Shown here: positions 26,343-36,015 of the stretch, one piece after another
Numbering within the stretch: position 1 is the first letter of the stretch
Layout: every line of letters starts with the position of its first letter
Assembly (NCBI RefSeq): GCF_013366925.1
Contig: NZ_JAALDK010000001.1
Coordinates: 3,527,165-3,591,164, forward strand
Direction: 5' to 3'
Source: Paraburkholderia youngii
Lineage (GTDB): Bacteria; Pseudomonadota; Gammaproteobacteria; Burkholderiales; Burkholderiaceae
DNA length: 64,000 bases
Notes under the pieces: model-generated
The model's input: only the letters and a program-made list of their open reading frames with translations
Told to the model about the DNA's origin: nothing
Databases searched by the model: none
Position numbers and translations under genes: made by a program

Positions 26343-28796
26343 ATGACGACCGTCGATCTGGAATTCGACCAGCTCCACAGTACCGTCGACGCGCTACGGC
26401 GCTCAATTTCGAATCGCATGATGTATGGCGTCGGCAAGGACGCCATCACCGCTCACCCGCACGATTGGCTGCATGCGGCCGCGCTGGCCGTGCGCGACCG
26501 GCTCGTCGCGCGCTGGATGAAGACCACGCGCCTGCAATACGAGCAGGACGTGAAGCGGGTCTACTACCTGTCGATGGAGTTTCTGATCGGCAGGACCTTT
26601 ACCAACGCGCTGCTCGCGCTCGGTATTCACGATCAGATGAAGGAGGCGCTCGCGAGCCTCGGCGTCGACATGGACGCGCTGATCGATATCGAACCCGACG
26701 CCGCGCTCGGCAACGGCGGCCTCGGCCGGCTCGCCGCGTGCTTTCTCGACTCGATGGCGACGCTCGGCATTCCGGGCTTCGGCTACGGCATCCGTTACCA
26801 GTACGGCATGTTCCGTCAGGAAATCGTCAACGGCGAGCAGGTCGAGGCGCCCGACTACTGGCTGCGCGCCGGTAACCCCTGGGAATTTCCGCGGCCCGAG
26901 ATCAAGTACATGGTGCACTTCGGCGGCCGTACCGTGCAGCGCGGCGAGAAGACCGAATGGATCGACACCGAGCACGTGAACGCGACCGCGTACGACACCG
27001 TGATCCCCGGCTACGCGACCGACGCGACCAACACGCTGCGCCTGTGGTCCGCGCGCGCGACCGAGGAGCTCGACCTCGGCGCATTCAATCGCGGCGACTA
27101 CCGCAACGCGGTCGACACCAAGAACATGTCGGAGAACGTGTCGCGGCTGCTCTATCCGGACGACTCGACGCCGGCCGGCCGCGAGTTGCGGCTGCGCCAG
27201 GAGTACTTCTTCGTATCGGCGACGATGCAGGATCTGATCCGCCGCTATCAGCGCACGCACAGCACGTTCGGACGCTTCTCGGAGAAGGTCGCGGTGCATC
27301 TGAACGACACGCACCCGGTGCTCGCGATTCCCGAGCTGATGCGCCTGCTCGTCGACGTGCATAACCTGCCGTGGGACAAGGCGTGGAAACACGTGACGCA
27401 GATCTTCTCGTACACGAATCACACGCTGATGCCCGAGGCGCTCGAAACATGGGATGTCGAAATGCTGTCGCGCCTGCTGCCGCGCCATCTCGAGATCATC
27501 TTCGAAATCAATGCGCAGTTTCTGAAGCATGTCAGCGAACAGTCGGGTCATGACGTCGATATGATCCGCCGCATTTCGCTCGTCGACGAATACGGGCAGC
27601 GGCGCGTGCGCATGGCCTATCTGGCGATCGTCGCGAGCCACAAGGTCAACGGGGTGTCGAAGCTGCATTCGCAGCTGATGACGCGCGACATCTTCTCCGA
27701 CTTCGCGCGCCTCTATCCCGACCGCTTCACCAACGTGACCAACGGCATCACGCCGCGCCGCTGGCTCGCGCAGGCGAGTCCGTCGCTGTCGTCGCTGATC
27801 GATGCGCGCATCGGTACGCATTGGCGCAGCAATCTGTTCGAGCTCGAGCAGCTGCGCAATCTGCGCAAGGACGACGAGTTCGTCGACGCGTTCCGTGAGG
27901 CCAAACGACAGGCCAAGCTGCGGCTCGTGCACCGGCTCGCGCAGCACACCAAGCTGCACTTCGATCCGAACGCGCTGTTCGATCTGCAGGTCAAGCGCAT
28001 TCACGAATACAAGCGCCAGTTGCTCAACGTGCTGCACGTGATCGTGCGCTACAACGAGATTCGCGCGAATCCGGAGCGCGACTGGGTGCCGCGCGTCGTG
28101 CTGTTCGCGGGCAAGGCCGCGTCCGCGTACCGGATGGCCAAGACGATCATCAAGCTGATCGGCGACGTCAGCGAGAAGGTCAATCACGATCCGCTGATCG
28201 GCAACAGGCTGAAGGTCGTGTTCGTGCCGAACTACGGCGTGAGCGTGGCCGAGCTGATCATTCCGGCGGCCGATCTGTCGGAGCAGATTTCGATGGCCGG
28301 CACCGAGGCGTCGGGCACCGGCAACATGAAGCTCGCGCTCAATGGCGCATTGACGATCGGCACGATGGACGGCGCGAACATCGAAATCTGCGACGCGGTG
28401 GGGCGCGAGAACATCTTCATCTTCGGCCACAGCGCCGACGAGGTGGACGATCTGCGCGCAAGCGGCTACAGGCCGCGGCGGATTTACGAGGAAAACGAAG
28501 CATTACGCACCGCGCTCGATCAGATTCGCACGGGCTTCTTCTCGCCGGACGATCCGCTGCGCTTCTCCGATATCTTTCACACACTGGTCGATTGGGGCGA
28601 TCACTATATGGTGCTCGCCGATTTCGATGCGTTCGCGAAGGCGCAGAACGCAGTGGATGCGCGTTTCGTCAACAAGCACGCGTGGGCCGAAAGCGCGATC
28701 GAGAACGTCGCGGGGATGGGGCTGTTCTCGTCGGATCGCACGATCGGCGAGTATGCGCGCAATATCTGGCGCGTGAATCCGCTCAGTCTGGACTGA
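26343..28796 (+). CDS. glgP: Glycogen/alpha-glucan phosphorylase
   Basis: This 817-residue PLP enzyme releases glucose 1-phosphate from glycogen or maltodextrin. Family motifs: VYYLSMEFLIGRTFTNALLAL, DAALGNGGLGRLAACFLDSMATL, GYGIRYQYGMFRQ, LNDTHPVLAIPELMRLL, and the PLP-Lys segment EASGTGNMKLALNGALTIG followed by TMDGANIEI. Length matches the approximately 815-residue bacterial enzymes. The ATG at 26343 (MTTVDLEF) was chosen over an ORF-opening ATG 14 codons upstream because it fits the family length. No other glycogen genes are adjacent; a hairpin follows the stop. Confidence 0.95.
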   Translation: MTTVDLEFDQLHSTVDALRRSISNRMMYGVGKDAITAHPHDWLHAAALAVRDRLVARWMKTTRLQYEQDVKRVYYLSMEFLIGRTFTNALLALGIHDQMKEALASLGVDMDALIDIEPDAALGNGGLGRLAACFLDSMATLGIPGFGYGIRYQYGMFRQEIVNGEQVEAPDYWLRAGNPWEFPRPEIKYMVHFGGRTVQRGEKTEWIDTEHVNATAYDTVIPGYATDATNTLRLWSARATEELDLGAFNRGDYRNAVDTKNMSENVSRLLYPDDSTPAGRELRLRQEYFFVSATMQDLIRRYQRTHSTFGRFSEKVAVHLNDTHPVLAIPELMRLLVDVHNLPWDKAWKHVTQIFSYTNHTLMPEALETWDVEMLSRLLPRHLEIIFEINAQFLKHVSEQSGHDVDMIRRISLVDEYGQRRVRMAYLAIVASHKVNGVSKLHSQLMTRDIFSDFARLYPDRFTNVTNGITPRRWLAQASPSLSSLIDARIGTHWRSNLFELEQLRNLRKDDEFVDAFREAKRQAKLRLVHRLAQHTKLHFDPNALFDLQVKRIHEYKRQLLNVLHVIVRYNEIRANPERDWVPRVVLFAGKAASAYRMAKTIIKLIGDVSEKVNHDPLIGNRLKVVFVPNYGVSVAELIIPAADLSEQISMAGTEASGTGNMKLALNGALTIGTMDGANIEICDAVGRENIFIFGHSADEVDDLRASGYRPRRIYEENEALRTALDQIRTGFFSPDDPLRFSDIFHTLVDWGDHYMVLADFDAFAKAQNAVDARFVNKHAWAESAIENVAGMGLFSSDRTIGEYARNIWRVNPLSLD

Positions 28797-28804
28797 GCCG
28801 GAGA

Positions 28805-28842
28805 AGCCGTGCGGGGCTGGCGTCGATCAGTCGCGCACGGCT
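28805..28842 (+). terminator. Putative terminator after glgP
   Basis: AGCCGTGCG (28805-28813) pairs with CGCACGGCT (28834-28842), followed by CTTTC. The 20-base loop and weak T run make it a moderate candidate. It lies between glgP and the converging small membrane protein gene. Confidence 0.4.
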
Positions 28843-28868
28843 CTTTCATGTTCGATCGACGCGCCGCG

Positions 28869-29258
28869 TCATGTCTTCGGCGCGGCGGCCGCGGCCTTCG
28901 CCCAATGCACGGCCTCGCCGACGCGTTCGACGAACTCGCGATCCGTGCTCATCAGCGCCTCGCGCTCACCGTCGGCCGTCTTGACCATCAACCGATGCGT
29001 GACGTCCTGAGTCACCCAGGTCAGCCAGCCGACCACGACCAGCATCGCCCCGGATACGAGTCCCGAAGCCGACTGCAGCACACCGCCGACGATCGCGCCG
29101 ATCAGCCCCGCCGCCGAGATCACGAGCGGCACGACCTTGTTCTTCTGCACGGTCATGACCCGCACGTCGACGATATCGCGCAGCGGGAAGACCTGACCCG
29201 CGGCCGAGAGGGCGTTGCGCGTGACCGACACGCCGCGATCGTTGAATGGGATTTCCAT
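28869..29258 (-). CDS. Small membrane protein (DUF6232-like)
   Basis: This 129-residue protein has an N-terminal beta-rich part (FNDRGVSVTRNALSAAGQVFPLRDIVDVRVM), two adjacent membrane helices (VVPLVISAAGLIGAIVGGVL and GLVSGAMLVVVGWLTWV) and a C-terminal cytoplasmic tail (HRLMVKTADGEREALMSTDREFVERVGEAV). This layout is that of DUF6232-type proteins, in which a PH-like strand set flanks a helical hairpin. No function is known. It is monocistronic and divergent from gltS. Confidence 0.65.
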   Translation of the reverse strand: MEIPFNDRGVSVTRNALSAAGQVFPLRDIVDVRVMTVQKNKVVPLVISAAGLIGAIVGGVLQSASGLVSGAMLVVVGWLTWVTQDVTHRLMVKTADGEREALMSTDREFVERVGEAVHWAKAAAAAPKT

Positions 29259-29413
29259 CGTTTCAATGCAAGGGTGGTGAAGCGCGCAGCGTAGCAGACT
29301 TCGTCACGGCCAGTGGCGCGACGTCATGGGCCGATTGCATTGCGTCAAGGAAAATCATACTTAGCCTGGACGGATTGGCTAAGATGTCGCAGGTTCGCGC
29401 TCGGAGGCCATTC

Positions 29414-30616
29414 ATGACTGTCGGCGTATATGCCACGCTGGTCGCGACGTCTCTCGTGCTGCTGCTCGGCGAAAAGCTCGTGCAATGGATCGGCGTGCTC
29501 CGAACCTATTCGATTCCGGCGCCGGTGGCAGGCGGGCTCATCGTCGCGATCTGCGTGCTGATCGCACGCATCACCATCCACGTGCAGGTCAGGTTCGATT
29601 CGACGCTGCAGGCGCCGCTGATGCTCGCGTTCTTCTCGACGATCGGCCTGAATGCGCATCTGTCGAATCTGAAGGCGGGCGGGCCGGTGTTGATCCGCTT
29701 TCTCGCGCTGGTCAGCGGGCTGCTGATCCTGCAGAACGTGATCGGCATCCTGCTCGCGTTCGCGCTCGGCGTCGATCCGCTGCTCGGCATTCTCGGCGGC
29801 TCCGTCACGATGTCGGGCGGGCACGGCACCGGCGCCGCGTGGAGCCAGGTCTTCACCGAACGTCACGGGCTGGAGTCGGCGACCGAAATCGCGATCGGCT
29901 GTGCGACCTTTGGCCTCGTGATGGGCGGCGTGCTCGGCGGTCCGGTCGCGCGTCTGCTGATGCGGCGGATCAGCGCCGACGAATTGCTGCGCGTCCAGCA
30001 GCTAGCGGACGAAACGCTGGTCTTCGAAGAACCGAAGGCGGAGCAGGCCACCACGCCCGCCGCGATCATCACGACGCTCGCGCTGATCTCGATCTGCCTC
30101 GCGGGCGGCGAAGTGTTTGCCGACTGGATCGCGGACACCGTGTTCGAATTGCCGACGTTCGTCTGCACGCTGTTCATCGGCGTGATCCTGAACAACGTGC
30201 TCGCGCTCATGCGTGTGCGGATCGACCAGCACGCGGTCGCGCTGGTCGGCAACGTCGCGCTCGCGCTTTTTCTCGCGATGGCGCTGATGCGCCTCGACCT
30301 ATGGGAGCTTGCCGCGCTCGCGTTGCCGATCATCTCGATCCTCGCGGCGCAGACGCTGCTGATGGCGCTCTATGCGATCTTCATCACGTTTCCCGCGATG
30401 GGCCGCAACTACGACGCGGTCGTGTTGTGCGCGGCGCAATGCGGGCTCGGACTTGGCGCGACGCCGACCGCGATCGCGAACATGCAGGCGATCACGAACC
30501 GCTTCGGCCATTCCCATATCGCGTTCCTGATCGTGCCGATGACGGGCGCGTTTTTCATGGACATCGTCAACGCGATCGTGATCAAACTGTTTCTCACGCT
30601 GCCGTTTTTCCATTGA
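29414..30616 (+). CDS. gltS: Sodium/glutamate symporter
   Basis: This 400-residue inner-membrane Na+/glutamate importer of the ESS family has length and topology equal to E. coli GltS (401). The two inverted pore-loop segments are visible: GGSVTMSGGHGTGAAW and CAAQCGLGLGATPTAIANMQA. Other matches are STIGLNAHLSNLKAGG and the C-terminal MTGAFFMDIVNAIVIKLFL. The ATG at 29414 has TCGGAGG 7 bases upstream; the frame is open 56 codons further upstream without similarity. A methyltransferase gene follows after 15 bases and may be co-transcribed. Confidence 0.93.
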   Translation: MTVGVYATLVATSLVLLLGEKLVQWIGVLRTYSIPAPVAGGLIVAICVLIARITIHVQVRFDSTLQAPLMLAFFSTIGLNAHLSNLKAGGPVLIRFLALVSGLLILQNVIGILLAFALGVDPLLGILGGSVTMSGGHGTGAAWSQVFTERHGLESATEIAIGCATFGLVMGGVLGGPVARLLMRRISADELLRVQQLADETLVFEEPKAEQATTPAAIITTLALISICLAGGEVFADWIADTVFELPTFVCTLFIGVILNNVLALMRVRIDQHAVALVGNVALALFLAMALMRLDLWELAALALPIISILAAQTLLMALYAIFITFPAMGRNYDAVVLCAAQCGLGLGATPTAIANMQAITNRFGHSHIAFLIVPMTGAFFMDIVNAIVIKLFLTLPFFH

Positions 30617-30631
30617 GCCCGGGCGAATACC

Positions 30632-31492
30632 ATGAGCAACCAACCACACATCGCACCCGACAGCACCGCCGCGCGCGTCGCGCTATGGCGTGCGCTGCAC
30701 GTGCAGGCCGACGCGCCGCCGCACGTGCTCGAAGACGAAGTCGGCTTGCAATTGCTGGCTCCCGCCGAGGATTGGCGCAGCCGCGGCGACATGGACCCGC
30801 GGTTCACGCGGCCGTTTCGCGCGTCGATCGTCGCGCGCGCACGCTTTATCGAGGATCTGGTCGTCGAGCAGGCCGGCCGCGGTGTCGATCAATACGTGAT
30901 CCTGGGGGCCGGTCTCGACAGCTTCGCGCAACGCCGGCCCGACATCGCGTCGCGGCTCACCGTGTTCGAGGTCGATCCGCCGGGACCGCAAACGTGGAAG
31001 CGTGAGCGGCTCAGCGAATTGGGTTACGGCCTGCCGGACTGGCTGCGTTTCGTGCCGGTCGACTTCGAAGCGGGCGATAGCTGGCGGCAGCGTCTCGTCG
31101 CCGAAGGCTTCGACGAAAGCAGGCCGGCCGTCGTCGTGTCGACCGGCGTCAGCATGTATCTGACCACAGAGGCGAATGCGGCGACGCTGCGCGAAGTGGC
31201 CGGGCTCGCGCGCGGTTCGACGTTCGCGATGACGTTCCTGTTGCCGCTGGAGATGGCGGACCCGGATGTGCGCCCCGGACTCGAAATGGCGGAGAAGGGC
31301 GCGCGTGCGAGCGGTACACCGTTCATCAGCTTCTTCATGCCGCAGCAGATGATCGCCATGGCGCGTGAAGCGGGCTTTGACGACGCGCGGCATGTGTCCG
31401 CGGCCGATCTGACGCAGCGCTACTTCGCGGCTCGCACGGATGGACTGCGCCCGCCGGCCAATGCGGAGGAACTGCTGGTGGCGAATACTTAG
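30632..31492 (+). CDS. Class I SAM-dependent methyltransferase (leucine carboxyl methyltransferase-like)
   Basis: This 286-residue protein belongs to the LCMT-like family of SAM methyltransferases (the bacterial TIGR00027-type group). Signatures: DPRFTRPFRASIVARARFIEDLV, the SAM-binding QYVILGAGLDSFAQRRPD, the acidic VFEVDPPGPQTWKRERL, then VVVSTGVSMYLTTEAN. Members methylate O- or carboxyl groups of small metabolites, often polyketides; the substrate here is unknown. It lies 15 bases after gltS, but a functional link is doubtful. Confidence 0.82.
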   Translation: MSNQPHIAPDSTAARVALWRALHVQADAPPHVLEDEVGLQLLAPAEDWRSRGDMDPRFTRPFRASIVARARFIEDLVVEQAGRGVDQYVILGAGLDSFAQRRPDIASRLTVFEVDPPGPQTWKRERLSELGYGLPDWLRFVPVDFEAGDSWRQRLVAEGFDESRPAVVVSTGVSMYLTTEANAATLREVAGLARGSTFAMTFLLPLEMADPDVRPGLEMAEKGARASGTPFISFFMPQQMIAMAREAGFDDARHVSAADLTQRYFAARTDGLRPPANAEELLVANT

Positions 31493-31575
31493 CGGCCGTT
31501 GCGGTGGGTTGAATGCGCGATCGCGTTCCTCACGCGGCTATAATCGCGCTCGAACATGGCCTTCGAAGTCTACTC

Positions 31576-32040
31576 ATGAAAAAGATCGCAGCCTTCGCAC
31601 TCGTCGCATGCGCACTCGCCGCCTGCTCGTCGTCCCCGGAAAAGCAGGCGCAGCGCGCCCAGCAGGAAATCCTTCATAGCGAGCCGAACCTCCGCGCCGC
31701 GCAACGCGACGCGGTGATCGACTGCACGCCGGCGAATTGCGATGCCGCGTGGGCGGCGACGAAACGCTATATCGAGCAGCATTCCGACACGCACGTGATC
31801 CGCGCGGACGCGGTCGCGATCGATACCGACGTGCCCGACGATTCGGGCAAGGCCGCTTTTTCAGCGACCCGCGCGAACAAGAGCACGGGCGGCGCGACGT
31901 TGTCGCTGTTTGCGCAGTGCCGCGGCATGTATGGGCCCGACAGCGCGAAGGGCGACGACTACGACGAGTGCGCCGAGAAGATCCTGAAGACTCAGAACGG
32001 CTACGTGCCGTATCTGCGCTCGCACGCATCGGCGCAATAG
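31576..32040 (+). CDS. Small lipoprotein of unknown function
   Basis: This 154-residue predicted lipoprotein has the signal MKKIAAFALVACALAAC with lipobox LAAC, so the mature N-terminus is C17. The mature part has four further cysteines (VIDCTPANCDAAW, AQCRGMYG, DECAEKI) that could form two disulfides in the periplasm. The rest shows no known motif. The ATG at 31576 places the signal peptide correctly; an upstream start at 31513 would bury it. It stands alone between the methyltransferase and the AraC regulator. Confidence 0.75.
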   Translation: MKKIAAFALVACALAACSSSPEKQAQRAQQEILHSEPNLRAAQRDAVIDCTPANCDAAWAATKRYIEQHSDTHVIRADAVAIDTDVPDDSGKAAFSATRANKSTGGATLSLFAQCRGMYGPDSAKGDDYDECAEKILKTQNGYVPYLRSHASAQ

Positions 32041-32163
32041 GCGAGCCGCTACCGGAAAGCGCGGGGCCGCAAACTCGGCGCTCGCGCAGCGATTCGCTGA
32101 ACCCTCGCCACGATGCGGCGGGAGGCGCTATGCTGATGCGTCTTGGCCTCGCGGAACCCCGTC

Positions 32164-33168
32164 ATGCAAGCTCCTGGCGCCACCGTACCGATCTCGCTCG
32201 TCAATGGGTTCCTCGGCAGCGTCGGGACGCGGCCGGATATCGTCGACCGGCACCTGTCCGGCGCGAACATCCCGCGCGCGCTGCTGGACCAGCCTGGCGC
32301 GCGCGTCACCGAGGAACAGTTCTCGACGCTCTACCGCTCGCTCGCGATCGAACTCGACGATGAGATGCCCGGCATTTTTTCGCGCCCGCTGCGCAGCGGC
32401 GCGCTCAAGTTTCTGTGTCTGAGCCTGCTGGATGCGCCGAATCTCGAAACCGCGATGCATCGGTTCGGCCAGTTCTTCCATCTGGTGCTCGACGACTTCC
32501 ATTTCGAGTCGCGCCGCGGCGACCTCGTTGCGACGCTGGCCTTGCATCCGGGAAGCACGGGAGCGCAACCGGGCATGCTGGGCCAGGAGCTGATGCTGAA
32601 GCTCGCGCATGGGATCGCGTCCTGGCTGATCGGCCAGCGCATTGCGTTGCTCCAGGTGCAGTTCGCCTTTCCTCGTCCTGCTCACGCGCTCGAGTACCTC
32701 TATCTGTTTCCCGGACCGGCGAAGTTCGACTGCAATCAGACCTCGATGCAGTTCAGCAGTAGCTATTTCGACCTGCCCGTGCGCCAGCGCAAGGCGAACC
32801 TGCGCAGGTTTCTCGCTCGTGCGCCGGAAGACTGGATCTTCGTGTCGTTCAACGAGCAGCTGTTCAGTCATCGCGTGCGGGAACATCTCGCGTCCCGGCT
32901 GCCCGACGTCCCATCCATCGAAGAGGCGGCGGAAGGCCTGCACTGTTCGGTCAGAACGCTGTGCCGTCATCTTGCCGCCGAGGGCACGGCGTTCCAGGTG
33001 CTCAAGGACGAACTGCGCCGCGACATCGCGATCCAGCGCCTGACCGGCACGCACGAGCCCATCGCCATCATCGCCGGCGACGTCGGCTTCGGCGACCCCA
33101 CCGCATTCCACAGGGCGTTCCGTCACTGGACCGGCAGCACCCCGGCGGCCTATCGCCGGGGTGGCTGA
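32164..33168 (+). CDS. AraC-family transcriptional regulator (arabinose-binding-type N-terminus)
   Basis: This 334-residue regulator of the OruR/ArgR-like AraC subgroup has an effector-binding domain in residues 1-220 (VTEEQFSTLYRSLAIELDDEMPGIF is typical of the Arabinose_bd domain). Two helix-turn-helix units sit at the C-terminus: PSIEEAAEGLHCSVRTLCRHLAAEG and EPIAIIAGDVGFGDPTAFHRAFRHWTGSTPAAYR. It sits 212 bases upstream of, and in the same direction as, the acyl-CoA dehydrogenase operon, so it likely activates that operon in response to an acid or acyl ligand. ATG at 32164 was preferred to a TTG seven codons upstream. Confidence 0.87.
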   Translation: MQAPGATVPISLVNGFLGSVGTRPDIVDRHLSGANIPRALLDQPGARVTEEQFSTLYRSLAIELDDEMPGIFSRPLRSGALKFLCLSLLDAPNLETAMHRFGQFFHLVLDDFHFESRRGDLVATLALHPGSTGAQPGMLGQELMLKLAHGIASWLIGQRIALLQVQFAFPRPAHALEYLYLFPGPAKFDCNQTSMQFSSSYFDLPVRQRKANLRRFLARAPEDWIFVSFNEQLFSHRVREHLASRLPDVPSIEEAAEGLHCSVRTLCRHLAAEGTAFQVLKDELRRDIAIQRLTGTHEPIAIIAGDVGFGDPTAFHRAFRHWTGSTPAAYRRGG

Positions 33169-33380
33169 TCTCGTCACATCAAAGCGTCGGTAACCCGTGC
33201 CGACGCAGTTCCCACGGGGCGCTTACTTCCTCCGACGTGGCCAGAGATGTCAATAGATCGTCCGGTTTGGACAACCGGGCAGGGCCTCTCCGACGCTACG
33301 ATTCAGCCATACGTTACCCCGGCCGCATCGGTGCCAGACGGGTGACTTTCCCTACGGACTATCTGATCGGAAGAATGGTA

Positions 33381-35183
33381 ATGAGCTACGTCGCGCCTCT
33401 CAAAGACATGCTGTTTGCAATCACGGAACTGGCTGGAATCGACCAACTGGCGGGCTTGCCCGGCTGCGAGGACGCGAGCGCCGATACCGCTCGCGCGGTG
33501 CTCGAAGAAGCCGCGCGCCTGCACGAAGGCGTGCTCGCGCCGCTGAACGTGGACGGCGACCGCAACCCGAGCACGTGGAAGGACGGCACGGTGAGCGCCA
33601 CGGCCGGTTTCAGGGGCGCGTTTCGTCAATTCACCGAAGGCGGCTGGCAGGGTTTGCAACATCCGTCTGAATACGGCGGTCAGGACTTGCCCAAGCTTCT
33701 GTCGACGCCCTGCATCGAAATGCTCAACGCCGCCAACCTGTCGCTGGGGCTGTGCCCGCTCTTGACCGACGGCGCCATCGAAGCGCTGCTGACGGCGGGT
33801 AGCGAAGAACTGAAGCAGCGCTACGTGACGAAGATGATTTCCGGCGAGTGGACCGGCACGATGAACCTGACCGAGCCGCAGGCGGGCTCCGACCTGTCGC
33901 TGGTGCGCACCCGCGCCGAGCCGCAGGGCGACGGCTCGTACCGGATCTTCGGCACGAAGATTTTCATCACATGGGGCGAGCACGATATGACGGAAAACAT
34001 CGTGCATCTGGTGCTCGCACGTACGCCGAACGCACCGGAAGGTGTGAAAGGCATTTCGCTGTTCGTCGTGCCGAAGTTCCTCGTCAATGAAGACGGCTCG
34101 CTCGGCGAGCGCAACGACGTGCATTGCGTGTCGATCGAACACAAGCTCGGCATCAAGGCGAGCCCGACGGCAGTGCTGCAGTTCGGCGATCACGGCGGCG
34201 CGATCGGGCAGCTTGTCGGCGAGGAGAACCGCGGTCTGGAGTACATGTTCATCATGATGAATGCCGCGCGCTTCGCGGTGGGCGTGCAAGGCGTGGCGAT
34301 CTCGGATCGCGCGTACCAGCAGGCCGTCGCGTATGCGAAGGAGCGCGTGCAGAGCCGTCCGGTGGATGGCTCCGCGAAGCAGTCGGTCGCGATCATCCAG
34401 CACCCGGACGTGCGCCGCATGCTGTCGACGATGCGCGCACTGACCGAAGGCGCACGCGCGCTGGCCTATGTGTCGGCGTCGCACTGCGATCTCGCGCATC
34501 GTCATCCGGACGGCGCGACGCGTGCGAATCATCAGGCGATCTATGAATACCTGGTGCCGATCGTAAAGGGCTGGAGCACGGAGATGTCGCTGGAGGTGAC
34601 GAGTCTCGGCGTGCAGGTGCACGGCGGCATGGGCTTCATCGAGGAAACCGGCGCCGCGCAGTACTACCGCGACGCGCGCATTCTGCCGATCTACGAAGGC
34701 ACGACGGCGATTCAGGCGAACGACCTCGTCGGCCGCAAGACCATGCGCGACAACGGCGAGGTGGCCGGGATGCTGCTCGCCCAGATCGACGCGACGCTGG
34801 ACGCGGTGCAAGAGCACCCCTCGTATGGTACGAACGCGGCTTTCCAGGCGATGCACCGTCATCTGTCCGCCGGCCGCGACGCGTTGCACAGCGCGGTGCG
34901 CTACGTGGTCGAGAACGTCAAGAGCGATCCGAATGCGGTGTTCGCGGGCAGTGTCTCTTATCTGATGCTTGCGGGCGTCGTGCTCGCGGGTTGGCAAGTC
35001 GCCCGCTCGCTGGTGCTCGCTGCCGACAAGCGCGATGAAGACCCGGGCTTCTACGACGCGAAGATCGCGACCGCGCACACCTACGCGACGCAGATATTGC
35101 CCCGTGCGATCGCGCTCGAAGCGACGATCCGCGGCGCTCGCGATGGCGAAGGCGCGCTGGCGCTGCGCGAAGACCAGTTCTGA
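33381..35183 (+). CDS. Acyl-CoA dehydrogenase (about 600-residue, FadE5-like class)
   Basis: This 600-residue flavoenzyme oxidises acyl-CoA to trans-2-enoyl-CoA. It has the long-form architecture: N-terminal helical domain, middle beta domain (WTGTMNLTEPQAGSDLSLVRT; FITWGEHDMTENIVHLVLA), C-terminal helical domain with the FAD/dimer motif MGFIEETGAAQYYRDARILPIYEGTT and an extra C-terminal domain after residue 470. The ATG at 33381 has GGAAG 7 bases upstream. It leads a five-gene operon with etfB, etfA, a MaoC hydratase and phaC, so its electrons probably go to the co-encoded ETF. Chain-length preference is unknown; these long forms often take medium to long chains. Confidence 0.92.
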   Translation: MSYVAPLKDMLFAITELAGIDQLAGLPGCEDASADTARAVLEEAARLHEGVLAPLNVDGDRNPSTWKDGTVSATAGFRGAFRQFTEGGWQGLQHPSEYGGQDLPKLLSTPCIEMLNAANLSLGLCPLLTDGAIEALLTAGSEELKQRYVTKMISGEWTGTMNLTEPQAGSDLSLVRTRAEPQGDGSYRIFGTKIFITWGEHDMTENIVHLVLARTPNAPEGVKGISLFVVPKFLVNEDGSLGERNDVHCVSIEHKLGIKASPTAVLQFGDHGGAIGQLVGEENRGLEYMFIMMNAARFAVGVQGVAISDRAYQQAVAYAKERVQSRPVDGSAKQSVAIIQHPDVRRMLSTMRALTEGARALAYVSASHCDLAHRHPDGATRANHQAIYEYLVPIVKGWSTEMSLEVTSLGVQVHGGMGFIEETGAAQYYRDARILPIYEGTTAIQANDLVGRKTMRDNGEVAGMLLAQIDATLDAVQEHPSYGTNAAFQAMHRHLSAGRDALHSAVRYVVENVKSDPNAVFAGSVSYLMLAGVVLAGWQVARSLVLAADKRDEDPGFYDAKIATAHTYATQILPRAIALEATIRGARDGEGALALREDQF

Positions 35184-35252
35184 TCGACCAAAGGACGTAA
35201 TGTCATTCAAAACGATAGGGCCCGGCCCTATCGGTGTGGGAAGGAGAGAGTT

Positions 35253-36002
35253 GTGAGAGTTCTTGTATCAGTCAAACGAGTGGTCGACTACAACGTGAAG
35301 GTCCGCGCGAAGTCGGACGGCACGGGCGTCGATATTGCGAACGTGAAAATGTCGATGAATCCGTTCGACGAAATCGCGGTTGAAGAAGCCGTGCGTCTGA
35401 AGGAAGCGGGTGTCGCGACCGAAGTGATCGCGGTGTCGGCCGGTGTGACGCAGTCGCAGGAAACGCTGCGCACCGCGCTCGCGATCGGCGCGGATCGCGC
35501 GATCCTGATCGAATCGAACGAAGATCTGCAGCCGCTGGCCGTTGCAAAGCTGCTGAAGGCGCTGGTCGACAAGGAACAGCCTTCGCTCGTCATTCTGGGC
35601 AAGCAGGCGATCGACGACGACTCCAACCAGACCGGCCAGATGCTCGCCGCGCTGGCGAACCTGCCGCAGGCGACATTCGCGTCGAAAGTGGTCGTGGCGG
35701 ATGGCAAGGCAACGGTGTCGCGTGAAGTGGATGGCGGCGCGGAAACGCTGTCGCTGACGCTGCCGGCCGTGATCACGACCGATCTGCGCCTGAACGAGCC
35801 GCGCTACGTGACGCTGCCGAACATCATGAAGGCCAAGAAAAAGCCGCTGGAAACGGTGAAGCCCGAAGACCTCGGCGTCGATGTCACGCCGCGTCTGAAG
35901 ACGCTGATGGTCGCCGAGCCTCCGAAGCGCTCCGCCGGTGTGAAGGTGCCGGACGTGAAGACGCTGGTCGAGAAGCTGAAGACCGAAGCCAAGGTGCTGT
36001 GA
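35253..36002 (+). CDS. etfB: Electron transfer flavoprotein beta subunit
   Basis: This 249-residue ETF beta subunit binds AMP and forms the docking face for acyl-CoA dehydrogenases. It shows [21 protein letters not shown] at the N-terminus, [16 protein letters not shown], the loop [21 protein letters not shown] and the conserved [22 protein letters not shown]. The start is GTG at 35253 with AAGGAGAG 5 bases upstream. It lies 69 bases after the acyl-CoA dehydrogenase gene and 13 before etfA. As a pair with etfA it is probably dedicated to this operon; a housekeeping ETF is expected elsewhere in the genome. Confidence 0.95.
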   Translation: MRVLVSVKRVVDYNVKVRAKSDGTGVDIANVKMSMNPFDEIAVEEAVRLKEAGVATEVIAVSAGVTQSQETLRTALAIGADRAILIESNEDLQPLAVAKLLKALVDKEQPSLVILGKQAIDDDSNQTGQMLAALANLPQATFASKVVVADGKATVSREVDGGAETLSLTLPAVITTDLRLNEPRYVTLPNIMKAKKKPLETVKPEDLGVDVTPRLKTLMVAEPPKRSAGVKVPDVKTLVEKLKTEAKVL

Positions 36003-36015
36003 GGAGACGCAAGAA

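Noticed and set aside
26403..28430. 675-codon open frame on the minus strand opposite glgP
   Set aside because: The frame lies wholly within glgP, its composition is biased (Arg, Asp, His, Val) and it has no ribosome site or recognisable motif.
33303..35210. 635-codon open frame on the minus strand opposite the acyl-CoA dehydrogenase gene
   Set aside because: It is an antisense shadow of a conserved enzyme; no motif and biased composition.
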